A stretch of DNA of 64,000 nt from Flavobacterium tagetis (GCF_016735615.1 NZ_JAERSF010000001.1:1116001-1180000), one strand, 5' to 3'; positions 35,147 to 43,976 are shown, counted from the first letter of the stretch. Notes: generated by a model not told the origin, from the sequence alone. Numbers and translations are program-made.

Positions 35147-38100
35147 TTGAAAACATCATCTGCAATATATCAAAAGTTAGAGGCTTTCATTAAGAAATAT
35201 TATACCAACGAATTAATAAAAGGGATCTTACTTTTTACAGGTTTTGGTTTATTATATTTTCTATTTACGCTTTTTGTAGAGTACTTTCTTTGGTTAAAAC
35301 CTCTGGGAAGAACTTTTCTATTTTGGTTATTTGTTGGAGTTGAAGTTTTCCTTTTAGTTCGTTTAATTCTGTTTCCGTTATTTAAATTATTCAAACTTCA
35401 AAAGGGAATTGATTATAGCCAAGCTTCAAAAATTATTGGAAATCATTTCACAGAAGTAAGCGATAAGTTGACGAACTTTTTACAATTGTCTTCAGAGAAT
35501 AATCCTGAAAGTTCAGAATTAGTTTTGGCTTCAATCGAACAAAAAGCAAATTCCTTACAACCAATTCCTTTTGGAAATGCCATCAATTTTAACGCTAACA
35601 AAAAATATTTGCCATTAGCTTTAGTTCCAATTTTGCTTTTTGCTGTGTTTTATATTTCTGGAAATAGCAATGTAATTTCTCAAAGTTTGAATAGAGTAGT
35701 GCATTTCAATTCTGCATTCTTGCCACCAGCTCCTTTCAAATTTGTGGTTTTGAATTCGAATTTGCAAGCAGAACAAAACAAAGATTTTGTGATTAAAATG
35801 GAATCTGTTGGAAACGTTGTTCCTGAAAATGTCATGATTCATATTGGTGATGAAAGTTATTTTATGGAATCTCCGCAAGCTGGAAAGTTTGAATTTAAAA
35901 TTGAAAAGCCTTCTGAAAATATTCAATTTTCTTTTGAAGGAAATTCGGTTGTTTCAGAAGAATATGAATTGAAAGTTATTACAGTTCCATCAATCGCTAA
36001 CTTCGAAATGGTTCTAAATTTTCCTTCTTATCTAAAGAAAAAATCAGAAACAATTCAAGGAACTGGAAACGCAATTGTACCTGAAGGAACAACTGTAACT
36101 TGGAAAATGAATACCAAATCTACTCAAGAAGTAGTATGGAAAAGAGATAATGAAGAATTTAAGTTCAATAAAGCAGAAAATGAGTTTAAATTAGTAAAAA
36201 ATATAAGTCAAAATACCGAATATCAAATACTTACGTCTAATGATAAGGTTAAAAACTACGAAAAACTAGATTATCAGCTATCTGTAATCAAAGATCAGTT
36301 TCCAACCATCAATGTGGGGCCAGCACCAGACAGTTTGAAGCTGGATAAGAACTATATCTTGGGTAGATTAGGTGACGATTACGGACTTTCGAAATTACAA
36401 ATTGTATACTACGAACGTAACAAACCACAGTCTGCAAAACGTGGAAATATTCCTGTGAAGAGTGGAGTATTTGATCAGTTTGTTTTTAATTTTCCAAGTA
36501 ACCTTCCAGTAGAAGAAGGAGTTTCATACGAGTACTATTTTGAGGTTTTTGATAATGATGCACCACACGGATTTAAGTCTACAAAGTCTTCTACATTTTC
36601 AGATCGTGTAGCTACAACAGATGAAATTCAGGATCAAGAATTACAACAGCAAAATCAAAACATTAATAGTTTATCTAAATCTTTGAAGAATCAAACCAAG
36701 CAGATTTCAGAAATGGATAAGCTTCAGAATACAGGAAAAGAAAAAGATAATTTAGAGTTTAAAGATCAGCAAAAGATTAATGATTTTATCAAACGTCAGA
36801 AACAACAAGACGAAATGATGAAACAATTTTCTGAGAAAATGAATCAGAATTTAGATAAGTTCAAAGATGATAAGAAAGATAAAACTGCTGAAGATTTACA
36901 AAAGCGTTTAGATAATGCACAGAAAGATTTAGAAAAAAATCAGAAATTATTGGATGAATTAAAGAACTTAAATGACAAATTAAATAGTGAAGAACTGTTT
37001 GATAAGATGGAAAAATTTAAGCAAATCAGTAAAAACCAATCACGTAATTTAGAACAATTGGTTGAGCTAACCAAACGTTTTTATGTTTCGAAGAAAGCAG
37101 AACAGGTTGCTGAGAAACTAAACAAACTGTCAGAACAACAGGAACAGTTATCAAATAAAGAGAAAGAAAATACTAAAGAGAAGCAGGACGAAATCAATAA
37201 ATCTTTTGATAAGATTCAGGAAGATTTAAAAGACTTGAAAGAAGAAAATAAGACTTTAAAGAAACCTTTAGATATTCCGTCTGATGCTTCAAAAGAGAAA
37301 GATGTAGACAATGATTTGAATAAAGCTTCTGAGGAATTAAGTAAAAAGAACACATCTGGAGCTAAACCAAAACAGAAAAGTGCTGCAAAGAAAATGAAGT
37401 CCATGGCTCAGGAAATGCAGAGCGAAATGGAAGGTGGAGAACAGGAACAATTAGAAGAAGATGTAGCAATGCTTCGTCAGATTCTGGATAATCTTTTAGC
37501 ATATTCTTTATCACAAGAAGATGTGATGAAACAGTTTAAAGCAATGAAATTAGGTTCATCTACATTTACAAAAAACATTAAGATTCAGCAGAATTTAAAA
37601 CAGCAGTTTAGACATGTTGATGATAGTTTATTTGCACTTTCATTACGTAACCCAAAGGTAGCAGAAGACGTAACTAAAGAAATTGGAAACGTACAATACA
37701 ACATGGATAAAGCGATTGAAACTTTAACCGATGTTCAGATTCCAAGAGGAGTTTCACATCAGCAATATGCGGTTTCATCAGCCAATAAGTTAGCCGATTT
37801 CTTAAGTGATTTATTGAACAACATGCAGATGTCTATGCCTAAACCTGGAGCTGGAAAACCAAAACCAGGAGACGGACAAGGAATGCAGTTACCAGATATT
37901 ATTCAGAAGCAAAAAGGTCTTGCTGATAAAATGAAAGAAGGAATGAAACCTGGACAGCAACCCGGAGATAAACCTGGTGATGGTAAAGACGGAAAGTCTG
38001 GACAAGGACAAAATGGACAGGGTAAAGATGGTCAAGGTAAGGAAGGCCAAGGAAACAAAAGTGGTGATAAAGGAACTTCTGGTAAAGATGGAAAGAATGG

Positions 38101-38548
38101 AAAAGGGGAGAAGAATGGTAATGAAGGAGAAGATGGAGAAGGCGATGCAGAAGCTATAATGGAAATCTACAAAGAGCAAGTTAAACTTAGAGAAGCGCTT
38201 CAAAAAGAATTAGCAAAGAAAGGTTTGGATGCTCAGGGGAGGTCTATTATTGATCAGATGAAACAATCTGAAAAACAGATTTTGAATAAAGGATTTAAGA
38301 ATGAGAACCTACAACGCATTCTAAATATCCAACAAGAATTATGGAAATTAAACAATGCAGTTCAGCAACAAGGTCAGGATACACAAAGACAATCTGAAAC
38401 TAATAAGGCAGAATTTACTAATAGATCAAATACGTTACCAAGTTCACTATTGGAATATTTAAACAGTGTGGAGATATTAAACAGACAATCACTACCTTTG
38501 CGCTCGAATTTTAATCAAAAAGTTCAAGAATACTTTAATACAAAATGA
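35147..38548 (+). CDS. DUF4175 family large membrane protein with coiled-coil and Gly/Lys-rich region
   Basis: About 1133 aa from the TTG at 35147 (KTSSAIYQKLEAFIKKYYTN); the in-frame ATG further up (35084) gives a non-family N-terminus. Two close membrane helices lie at about 24-50 and 55-80 and a third at about 150-168. Next comes a beta-rich extracytoplasmic region (170-500), then very charged coiled coils (about 510-760: repeats of KDLEKNQKLLDELKNLND kind) and a Gly/Lys/Gln-rich low-complexity stretch (about 900-1000). The function of DUF4175 is unknown. Its stop overlaps the ybeY start by 4 nt (ATGA), so the two are co-translated. Confidence 0.88.
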   Translation: MKTSSAIYQKLEAFIKKYYTNELIKGILLFTGFGLLYFLFTLFVEYFLWLKPLGRTFLFWLFVGVEVFLLVRLILFPLFKLFKLQKGIDYSQASKIIGNHFTEVSDKLTNFLQLSSENNPESSELVLASIEQKANSLQPIPFGNAINFNANKKYLPLALVPILLFAVFYISGNSNVISQSLNRVVHFNSAFLPPAPFKFVVLNSNLQAEQNKDFVIKMESVGNVVPENVMIHIGDESYFMESPQAGKFEFKIEKPSENIQFSFEGNSVVSEEYELKVITVPSIANFEMVLNFPSYLKKKSETIQGTGNAIVPEGTTVTWKMNTKSTQEVVWKRDNEEFKFNKAENEFKLVKNISQNTEYQILTSNDKVKNYEKLDYQLSVIKDQFPTINVGPAPDSLKLDKNYILGRLGDDYGLSKLQIVYYERNKPQSAKRGNIPVKSGVFDQFVFNFPSNLPVEEGVSYEYYFEVFDNDAPHGFKSTKSSTFSDRVATTDEIQDQELQQQNQNINSLSKSLKNQTKQISEMDKLQNTGKEKDNLEFKDQQKINDFIKRQKQQDEMMKQFSEKMNQNLDKFKDDKKDKTAEDLQKRLDNAQKDLEKNQKLLDELKNLNDKLNSEELFDKMEKFKQISKNQSRNLEQLVELTKRFYVSKKAEQVAEKLNKLSEQQEQLSNKEKENTKEKQDEINKSFDKIQEDLKDLKEENKTLKKPLDIPSDASKEKDVDNDLNKASEELSKKNTSGAKPKQKSAAKKMKSMAQEMQSEMEGGEQEQLEEDVAMLRQILDNLLAYSLSQEDVMKQFKAMKLGSSTFTKNIKIQQNLKQQFRHVDDSLFALSLRNPKVAEDVTKEIGNVQYNMDKAIETLTDVQIPRGVSHQQYAVSSANKLADFLSDLLNNMQMSMPKPGAGKPKPGDGQGMQLPDIIQKQKGLADKMKEGMKPGQQPGDKPGDGKDGKSGQGQNGQGKDGQGKEGQGNKSGDKGTSGKDGKNGKGEKNGNEGEDGEGDAEAIMEIYKEQVKLREALQKELAKKGLDAQGRSIIDQMKQSEKQILNKGFKNENLQRILNIQQELWKLNNAVQQQGQDTQRQSETNKAEFTNRSNTLPSSLLEYLNSVEILNRQSLPLRSNFNQKVQEYFNTK

Positions 38549-38964
38549 TAAATTTTAATTACGAAACAGATTTTACTTTAGGAGACGAGCAAGCTTTTAG
38601 TGAGTGGCTTAGTGCTGTAATTGTTTCTGAAGGAAAGAATGAAGGTGAGATAAACTACATATTTTGTGATGATGAATTTCTTCACAAAATCAATGTAGAA
38701 TATCTAGATCACGATACCCTAACAGATATTATTAGTTTTGATTATACTGTTGGTAACGAGTTGAATGGAGATATTTTTGTTTCTGTAGAACGTGTTGCAG
38801 ACAACGCAAAAGACTTCAATGTTTCCTTTGCTGAAGAACTTAAAAGAGTACTATCTCACGGTATACTTCATTACTGTGGATACAAGGATAAGACCGATGA
38901 AGATGCTCAATTAATGAGAGCAAAAGAAGAAGAGAAGATGAAGATGTTTCACGTGGAACAGTAG
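38545..38964 (+). CDS. ybeY: Endoribonuclease YbeY (rRNA maturation)
   Basis: 139 aa. A metal-dependent RNase for 16S rRNA 3'-end maturation and ribosome quality control. The zinc motif is HGILHYCGYKDKT (about 112-124); in most bacteria the third ligand is His (HGxLHLxGYDH), and here the matching position is Asp, a form I recall from other Bacteroidota. DHDTLTDIISFDY (about 56-68) is the second family block. The last codons (MFHVEQ) form a perfect parS-like palindrome (38945-38960). It overlaps the DUF4175 gene by 4 nt. Confidence 0.94.
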   Translation: MINFNYETDFTLGDEQAFSEWLSAVIVSEGKNEGEINYIFCDDEFLHKINVEYLDHDTLTDIISFDYTVGNELNGDIFVSVERVADNAKDFNVSFAEELKRVLSHGILHYCGYKDKTDEDAQLMRAKEEEKMKMFHVEQ

Positions 38965-39869
38965 TTAAACATCTTTTTAATATATATGTTCCACGTGAAA
39001 CGTTTTGTTTTTAGATTTTTTAACGTTCCACGTGAAATATATTTAAAGAGAATAAAAGAATTTATAGCGTTCCACGTGGAACGTTAATATAAAGAATTTG
39101 AATAAAAGATTAAATCGTTCCACGTGGAACGATTTTTTAAGATTGAATTTAAAAGAAAAGACCAGGGTGTTTCACGTGGAACATGATTTTAAAATGTTCT
39201 TTGGAGTTTAGAGTGGAGATTTAGAAATGTTTCACGTGAAATATTTATTTAAAAGATTATGTTTTGGAGTTCTATTTGAGAGTTCTATTTGAGAGTTCTA
39301 TTTGAGAGTTCTATTTGAGAGTTCTATTTGAGAGTTCTATTTGAGAGTTCTATTTGAGAGTTCTATTTGAGAGTTCTATTTGAGAGTTCTGATTTGAGAG
39401 TTCTGATTTGAGAGTTCTGATTTGAGAGTTCTGATTTGAGAGTTCTGATTTGAGAGTTCTGATTTGAGAGTTCTGATTTGAGAGTTCTGATTTGAGAGTT
39501 CTGATTTGGAAGTTCTGATTTGGAAGTTCTGATTTGGAAGTTCTGATTTGGAAGTTCTGATTTGGAAGTTCTGATTTGGAAGTTCTGATTTGGAAGTTCT
39601 GATTTGGAAGTTCTGATTTGGAAGTTCTGTTTGGAAGTTCTGTTTGGAAGTTCTGTTTGGAAGTTCTGTTTGGAAGTTCTGTTTGGAAGTTCTGTTTGGA
39701 AGTTCTGTTTGGAAGTTCTGTTTGGAAGTTCTGTTTAAGGAAAATAAAAAGATGTTCCACGTGAAACGTTTTTATTTGTTTTCTGAATTTGAAAATATCA
39801 GTTTGCAGGTTTTAGTTTGAACCTGAAACTTGAAACCTGAAACAAAAAATAAAAGTTCCACGTGGAACA
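38945..39869. repeat. Cluster of nine parS-like centromere sites
   Basis: Nine 16-nt palindromes centred on CACGTG, consensus TGTTYCACGTGRAACA, which is the known ParB-binding parS motif (as in Bacillus). Positions: 38945 TGTTTCACGTGGAACA, 38987 TGTTCCACGTGAAACG, 39024 CGTTCCACGTGAAATA, 39068 CGTTCCACGTGGAACG, 39116 CGTTCCACGTGGAACG, 39168 TGTTTCACGTGGAACA, 39228 TGTTTCACGTGAAATA, 39753 TGTTCCACGTGAAACG, 39854 AGTTCCACGTGGAACA (each start +15). The first seven are 37-60 nt apart. Three more sites are at 41876, 41967 and 46308. parA/parB are not in the window. Confidence 0.85.
39268..39739. repeat. Minisatellite: 35 units of 13/14 bp in four homogeneous blocks
   Basis: Blocks in order: nine AGTTCTATTTGAG (39268-39384), eight AGTTCTGATTTGAG (39385-39496), nine AGTTCTGATTTGGA (39497-39622), nine AGTTCTGTTTGGA (39623-39739, last one degenerate). 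Units inside a block are identical; neighbouring blocks differ by one small change each. There are no spacers, so it is not a CRISPR array. It lies in the middle of the parS cluster. The 136-aa minus-strand frame through it is an artefact of the repeat. Confidence 0.95.
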
Positions 39870-39931
39870 AAGAAAAAATAAATGTAATTCTAGAAACCGC
39901 GTCAGCGGTTTTTAGAGAATAGTAAAACAAA

Positions 39932-41803
39932 ATGTTTTTAGAAGAATACGATGTTATTGTGGTTGGTGCAGGCCATGCTGGTTCTGAAGCCGCGGCAGCG
40001 GCCGCAAATTTGGGATCGAAAACTTTATTGGTTACAATGAGTTTGCAGAACATAGCACAGATGTCTTGTAATCCTGCGATGGGGGGAATTGCAAAAGGAC
40101 AGATCGTTCGAGAAATTGATGCGCTTGGAGGATATTCAGGAATTGTTTCAGATCGAACTGCAATTCAGTTCAAGATGTTGAATAAATCGAAAGGACCTGC
40201 AATGTGGTCGCCGAGAGTTCAAAGTGACAGAATGCGTTTTGCAGAAGAATGGAGAATGATGTTGGAGGCAACTCCAAATTTAGATTTTTACCAAGAGATG
40301 GTAAAAGGGTTGATAATCGAAGATGGAAAGATAAAAGGAATTAGAACTTCACTTGGTGTGGAGATTCGTTCCAAATCTGTTGTTTTGACAAATGGTACTT
40401 TTTTGAATGGTTTGATTCATATTGGAGAAAAACAATTCGGAGGTGGTAGAGCAGGAGAAAGTGCTGCAACCGGAATTACCGAAGATTTGATCAAAGCAGG
40501 TTTTGAAGCTGGAAGAATGAAAACAGGAACGCCACCTCGAGTAGATGGACGTTCTTTAGATTATTCTAAAATGAATGAAGAAAAAGGTGATGCAAAGCCA
40601 GATAAGTTTTCTTATTCAGATGTGACTTCTCCTTTAACGCATCAGCGTTCTTGTTACATGACATATACTTCGTTGGATGTTCATGATATTTTGAGAGAAG
40701 GTTTTGATCGTTCTCCAATGTTCAATGGAAGAATCAAAAGTTTAGGACCAAGATATTGTCCGTCGATTGAAGATAAGATTAATCGTTTTGCAGATAAGGA
40801 ACGTCACCAATTATTTGTGGAGCCAGAAGGATGGAATACTTGCGAAGTTTACGTAAATGGATTTTCAACTTCACTTCCAGAAGATATCCAGTTCAAAGCG
40901 CTTCGTTCTGTAGCAGGTTTTGAGAACGTGAAATTCTTTAGACCTGGTTATGCAATCGAATATGATTTCTTTCCTCCAACGCAATTGAAACATACTTTGG
41001 AAACAAAGTTAGTTGAAGGTTTATATTTCGCTGGACAAATTAATGGAACGACAGGTTATGAAGAAGCAGCTTCTCAAGGTTTGATGGCTGGAATAAATGC
41101 ACACTTGAAAGTACACGAAAAAGATCCATTGATTTTAAAACGTGATGAAGCGTACATCGGAGTTCTAATTGATGACTTGATTACGAAAGGAACTGAAGAG
41201 CCGTATCGTATGTTTACATCGAGAGCAGAATATAGAACATTGTTGCGTCAAGATAATGCCGATTTCAGATTGACTCCAATGTCATATGAAATTGGTTTAG
41301 CTTCTGAAGACCGTTTACGAAGAATGGAAAAGAAATTGAACGAATCTGAAAAGATGGTTCAATTCTTCAAAGAAACTAGTGTAACGATTGCAGAAACAAA
41401 TCCGATTTTGGAAGCAAAAGAATCTGCGCCAATTTCTCAGGGAGATAAAATGTTTAAGATTTTCTCTCGTCCGCAAATTGAATTGGAGGATATGTTGAAA
41501 TTTGAAAAGGTTGATGCATATATCAAAGAAAATGATTTGGATGAAGAAATTGTAGAGCAAGCCGTAATTCAGGTTAAATATTCTGGTTATATCGAAAAAG
41601 AAAGAAATAATGCAGATAAATTAAATCGTTTGGAAGAAGTGAAAATTCCAGACAATTTTGATTATAATAAAATCAAGTCGATGTCTATTGAAGCAAAACA
41701 GAAATTAAGCAAGATTCGTCCTGTAACTATTTCTCAAGCTTCAAGAATAAGCGGAGTATCACCAAGTGATATTTCCGTGCTTTTGATTTATATGGGAAGG
41801 TAA
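39932..41803 (+). CDS. mnmG: tRNA uridine-5-carboxymethylaminomethyl(34) synthesis enzyme MnmG
   Basis: 623 aa, normal length. With MnmE it makes the cmnm5U34 modification of tRNA wobble uridine, using FAD. FAD-binding VVGAGHAGSEAAAAAANLG (residues 10-28) starts the protein. SCNPAMGGIAKGQIVREID (about 46-64), ALGGYSG and GTFLNGLIHIG follow, and SRAEYRTLLRQDNAD (about 430-444) and the helical C-terminal MnmE-binding part are present. The gene follows the parS cluster (gidA/mnmG is near the origin and par loci in many bacteria). Two more parS-like sites lie after it. Confidence 0.97.
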   Translation: MFLEEYDVIVVGAGHAGSEAAAAAANLGSKTLLVTMSLQNIAQMSCNPAMGGIAKGQIVREIDALGGYSGIVSDRTAIQFKMLNKSKGPAMWSPRVQSDRMRFAEEWRMMLEATPNLDFYQEMVKGLIIEDGKIKGIRTSLGVEIRSKSVVLTNGTFLNGLIHIGEKQFGGGRAGESAATGITEDLIKAGFEAGRMKTGTPPRVDGRSLDYSKMNEEKGDAKPDKFSYSDVTSPLTHQRSCYMTYTSLDVHDILREGFDRSPMFNGRIKSLGPRYCPSIEDKINRFADKERHQLFVEPEGWNTCEVYVNGFSTSLPEDIQFKALRSVAGFENVKFFRPGYAIEYDFFPPTQLKHTLETKLVEGLYFAGQINGTTGYEEAASQGLMAGINAHLKVHEKDPLILKRDEAYIGVLIDDLITKGTEEPYRMFTSRAEYRTLLRQDNADFRLTPMSYEIGLASEDRLRRMEKKLNESEKMVQFFKETSVTIAETNPILEAKESAPISQGDKMFKIFSRPQIELEDMLKFEKVDAYIKENDLDEEIVEQAVIQVKYSGYIEKERNNADKLNRLEEVKIPDNFDYNKIKSMSIEAKQKLSKIRPVTISQASRISGVSPSDISVLLIYMGR

Positions 41804-41812
41804 AAAAGTTTG

Positions 41813-41870
41813 CAGTCTCAGTTTTCAGCTTCCAGTTTTTACTGAGACTGTAAACTGGGACTAAAAACTT
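41813..41870. repeat. Imperfect inverted repeat of keto-type words after mnmG
   Basis: CAGTCTCAGT and ACTGAGACTG pair across a short T-rich loop, with further CAG/CTG words around it. Could end mnmG transcription; similar wording occurs at several other places in the window. Confidence 0.5.
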
Positions 41871-41875
41871 TTAAA

Positions 41876-41891
41876 TGTTCCACGTGAAACT
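41876..41891. other. parS-like site
   Basis: TGTTCCACGTGAAACT, a near-perfect parS palindrome, 73 nt after the mnmG stop. Confidence 0.8.
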
Positions 41892-41966
41892 ATAATGTTT
41901 TTGGGTTTTTATTTCAGAATCGAGAATAAATCTAAAATCTAAAGTCTGAAATCTAAAATTGTTTTC

Positions 41967-41982
41967 TGTTCCACGTGAAACC
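41967..41982. other. parS-like site
   Basis: TGTTCCACGTGAAACC, 91 nt from the previous site, in the gene-free stretch 41804-42244. Confidence 0.8.
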
Positions 41983-42169
41983 TTTTGCTGAAATAAGAGT
42001 GATTTTTTGAAATAATTTGAATTATCAATGGTTTCAGATGTAAAGAAAAATCAGATTTGAAAAGGATATTATTTTGTAAAGAGGATGAATAAAGTAGATT
42101 TGCAATTGTATTGAATTATCAATTTTGAAGAAATCAAAAAGAGTTTAGAAGAATAAAAGAAAAAAAACA

Positions 42170-42208
42170 AAAATCCTAAAAGCGATAAAATTTCGTTTTT
42201 AGGATTTG
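42170..42208 (+). terminator. Hairpin upstream of methyltransferase gene
   Basis: AAATCCTAAAA ... TTTTTAGGATTT with a moderate loop, 37 nt before the ATG. It could be a terminator for upstream transcription or a leader structure. The rest of 41983-42169 is AT-rich without features. Confidence 0.5.
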
Positions 42209-42244
42209 CTATAAATTAAACCCAAATATCTATAAATTTAAAAA

Positions 42245-43093
42245 ATGAACGTTTTAAACAAAAAACATTTTCTTACTGTAAAAGACCATTCTGTTTCAAA
42301 AGAAATTTTTGATTTGTATTACGATGAAGAATTAGATATGCTAATTACTTCTCCACAACCTGAACTTCAAAATTTGGGTAAATATTACGAAAGTGAAGAT
42401 TATATTTCGCACACAGATAACAAACGTTCGTTATTTGAAAAAGCATATCATTTTGTAAAAAATATTGCGCTTAAGAATAAATTGAATCTAATCAATAGCC
42501 AGCAATCGAAAAAAGGAAAACTTTTGGATATTGGAGCTGGAACTGGAGATTTTCTTCTAACAGCAAAAAATGATGGTTGGGAAACCATTGGAGTAGAACC
42601 AAGCGATCGAGCAAAAAATATTGCTAAAGAAAAAGGGATTTCATTTGTAGAAGAAACTAGCACTTTAGAAAGTAATTCTTTAGACGTAATTACAATGTGG
42701 CACGTTTTAGAACACGTTCCAAATTTAGAACTTCAGATTCAAGAATTGAAGCGTTTGTTAAAACCAACTGGAACATTAATTATTGCGGTTCCAAACTATA
42801 AATCGTTCGATGCGGGTCATTATGAAACTTTTTGGGCTGCTTATGATGTGCCGATTCACTTTTGGCATTTTTCTAAAAAATCTATTCAATTGCTTTTCGA
42901 AAGAGTAGATATGAAATTAGAAAAGATACTTCCAATGAAGTTTGATTCTTTTTACGTAAGCCTTTTATCCGAAAAATATAAAAATGGAAAAATGAATTAC
43001 ATCAAAGCTTTTTTCATTGGTTTAAAATCAAATTGGAAAGCAAAAAGCTCAAAGGAATATTCATCGCATATTTACGTTTTGAAAAACAAATAA
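42245..43093 (+). CDS. Class I SAM-dependent methyltransferase
   Basis: 282 aa. The SAM-binding motif I is KGKLLDIGAGTGDFLLTAKN (about residues 88-107), motif II region is SLDVITMWHVLEHVPNLELQI (about 140-160) and motif III LLKPTGTLIIAVPNYKSFDA follows. N- and C-terminal flanks are unusual: the N-terminal 60 residues (KDHSVSKEIFDLYYDEELD) resemble the start of the lipid/glycan-linked methyltransferases seen in Bacteroidota. The substrate is unknown. Single gene with a terminator after it. Confidence 0.88.
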   Translation: MNVLNKKHFLTVKDHSVSKEIFDLYYDEELDMLITSPQPELQNLGKYYESEDYISHTDNKRSLFEKAYHFVKNIALKNKLNLINSQQSKKGKLLDIGAGTGDFLLTAKNDGWETIGVEPSDRAKNIAKEKGISFVEETSTLESNSLDVITMWHVLEHVPNLELQIQELKRLLKPTGTLIIAVPNYKSFDAGHYETFWAAYDVPIHFWHFSKKSIQLLFERVDMKLEKILPMKFDSFYVSLLSEKYKNGKMNYIKAFFIGLKSNWKAKSSKEYSSHIYVLKNK

Positions 43094-43111
43094 AAAATCA
43101 AAAAATCATTT

Positions 43112-43152
43112 TAGCCATTTTGCCTCTAAAAGACAAGATGGCTTTTTTAGCT
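43112..43152 (+). terminator. Terminator after methyltransferase gene
   Basis: AGCCATTTTG ... CAAGATGGCT followed by a T-run, about 20 nt after the stop. Confidence 0.75.
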
Positions 43153-43268
43153 AACTCAAAATAAGACAAAAAATACCTAAAATATGGCAATAACATTGGT
43201 TTATGACTATATTTTTTTCGATAAATAAAAACAATATCATAAATTTTACGCATTTTTTAAACTTTATG

Positions 43269-43297
43269 TTGATGCTATTGATTTTTTTATATTTTTG
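43269..43297 (+). promoter_or_regulatory. Bacteroidota-type promoter (TTG-N18-TATTTTTG)
   Basis: TTG at 43269-43271 and TATTTTTG at 43290-43297, 33 nt before the OmpH-like ATG at 43331. Confidence 0.65.
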
Positions 43298-43330
43298 TCT
43301 TCAATACTTAAAAAAATAGAATTTAAAAAA

Positions 43331-43915
43331 ATGAAAAAAGCATTAGTTATTATCGCACTTTCAGTTTTCGCAGTTTCTTGTAACAAAACAGCAGAGGTAA
43401 AGGAAGTAAAAACAGCTTACGTGGATACTTCGGTTTTGATGAAAGAATACACTGAGGCAAAAGATTTAGAGGCAAAGTACAAAGCTCAAGCGGAAGAAAA
43501 AGGTAGACAATTACAAGCTGAGATTTCACGTTTTAAACAAGACGCTGCTAGTTTTCAAAGTCAGGCACAAGCAAACGGTCAAGCTTGGGCACAGCAAAGA
43601 GGTGCTGAATTGCAAAAAAGAGAGCAGCAATTAGGTTATGCACAACAAGCATTGGCTCAACAATTACAACAAGAAAGTGGTGTTGAGATGGATTCTCTTG
43701 TTAGTGGAGTTAAAAAGTTCATTAAAGATTACGGAAAGAAAAACGGTTACTCTTACATCTACGGAACAGGAGATGCTGCAACAATTTTGTATGCTGAAGA
43801 GAAATACGATATCACAAAAGAAATTATCAAAGCTTTAAATGATAAATACAAAGCAGAGCCAAAAGCAGATGCAAAACCAGCAGCTGAAACAAAAGAAGGC
43901 GAAGCAAAAAAATAA
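43331..43915 (+). CDS. OmpH/Skp-family lipoprotein
   Basis: About 194 aa from the ATG at 43331; the ATG-less upstream frame (43295) overlaps the promoter. The signal peptide KKALVIIALSVFAVSCNK ends in a lipobox-like AVSC, so the protein is probably a lipoprotein, unlike soluble Skp. The OmpH region (about 25-170) is two long helices typical of the Skp hairpin (YKAQAEEKGRQLQAEISRFK and AQQRGAELQKREQQL) with FIKDYGKKNGYSYIYGTGD at its end. The C-terminus is Ala/Lys/Glu-rich. Skp-type proteins are periplasmic chaperones for outer-membrane proteins. Confidence 0.9.
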   Translation: MKKALVIIALSVFAVSCNKTAEVKEVKTAYVDTSVLMKEYTEAKDLEAKYKAQAEEKGRQLQAEISRFKQDAASFQSQAQANGQAWAQQRGAELQKREQQLGYAQQALAQQLQQESGVEMDSLVSGVKKFIKDYGKKNGYSYIYGTGDAATILYAEEKYDITKEIIKALNDKYKAEPKADAKPAAETKEGEAKK

Positions 43916-43942
43916 AAAACTACCAAACTAACTAAATTACTG

Positions 43943-43976
43943 AAAACCTAAATCCACTAAGATTTAGGTTTTTTCT
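43943..43976 (+). terminator. Terminator after OmpH-like gene
   Basis: AAAACCTAAATC ... GATTTAGGTTTTTT, an 11-12-bp stem plus T-run. Confidence 0.9.

Noticed and set aside
39268..39739. CRISPR array
   Set aside because: Units are directly adjacent without unique spacers, and no cas genes are present.
39350..39760. 136-aa minus-strand frame rich in QTELPNRTSK repeats
   Set aside because: It is produced only by the tandem 13/14-bp repeat; it has no start context, no homology recognised and runs through a non-coding array.
38945..39869. CACGTG sites as ordinary transcription-factor operators
   Set aside because: Arms extend to the full 16-nt parS consensus, occur in clustered copies and even inside a coding end, which fits a centromere better than operators.
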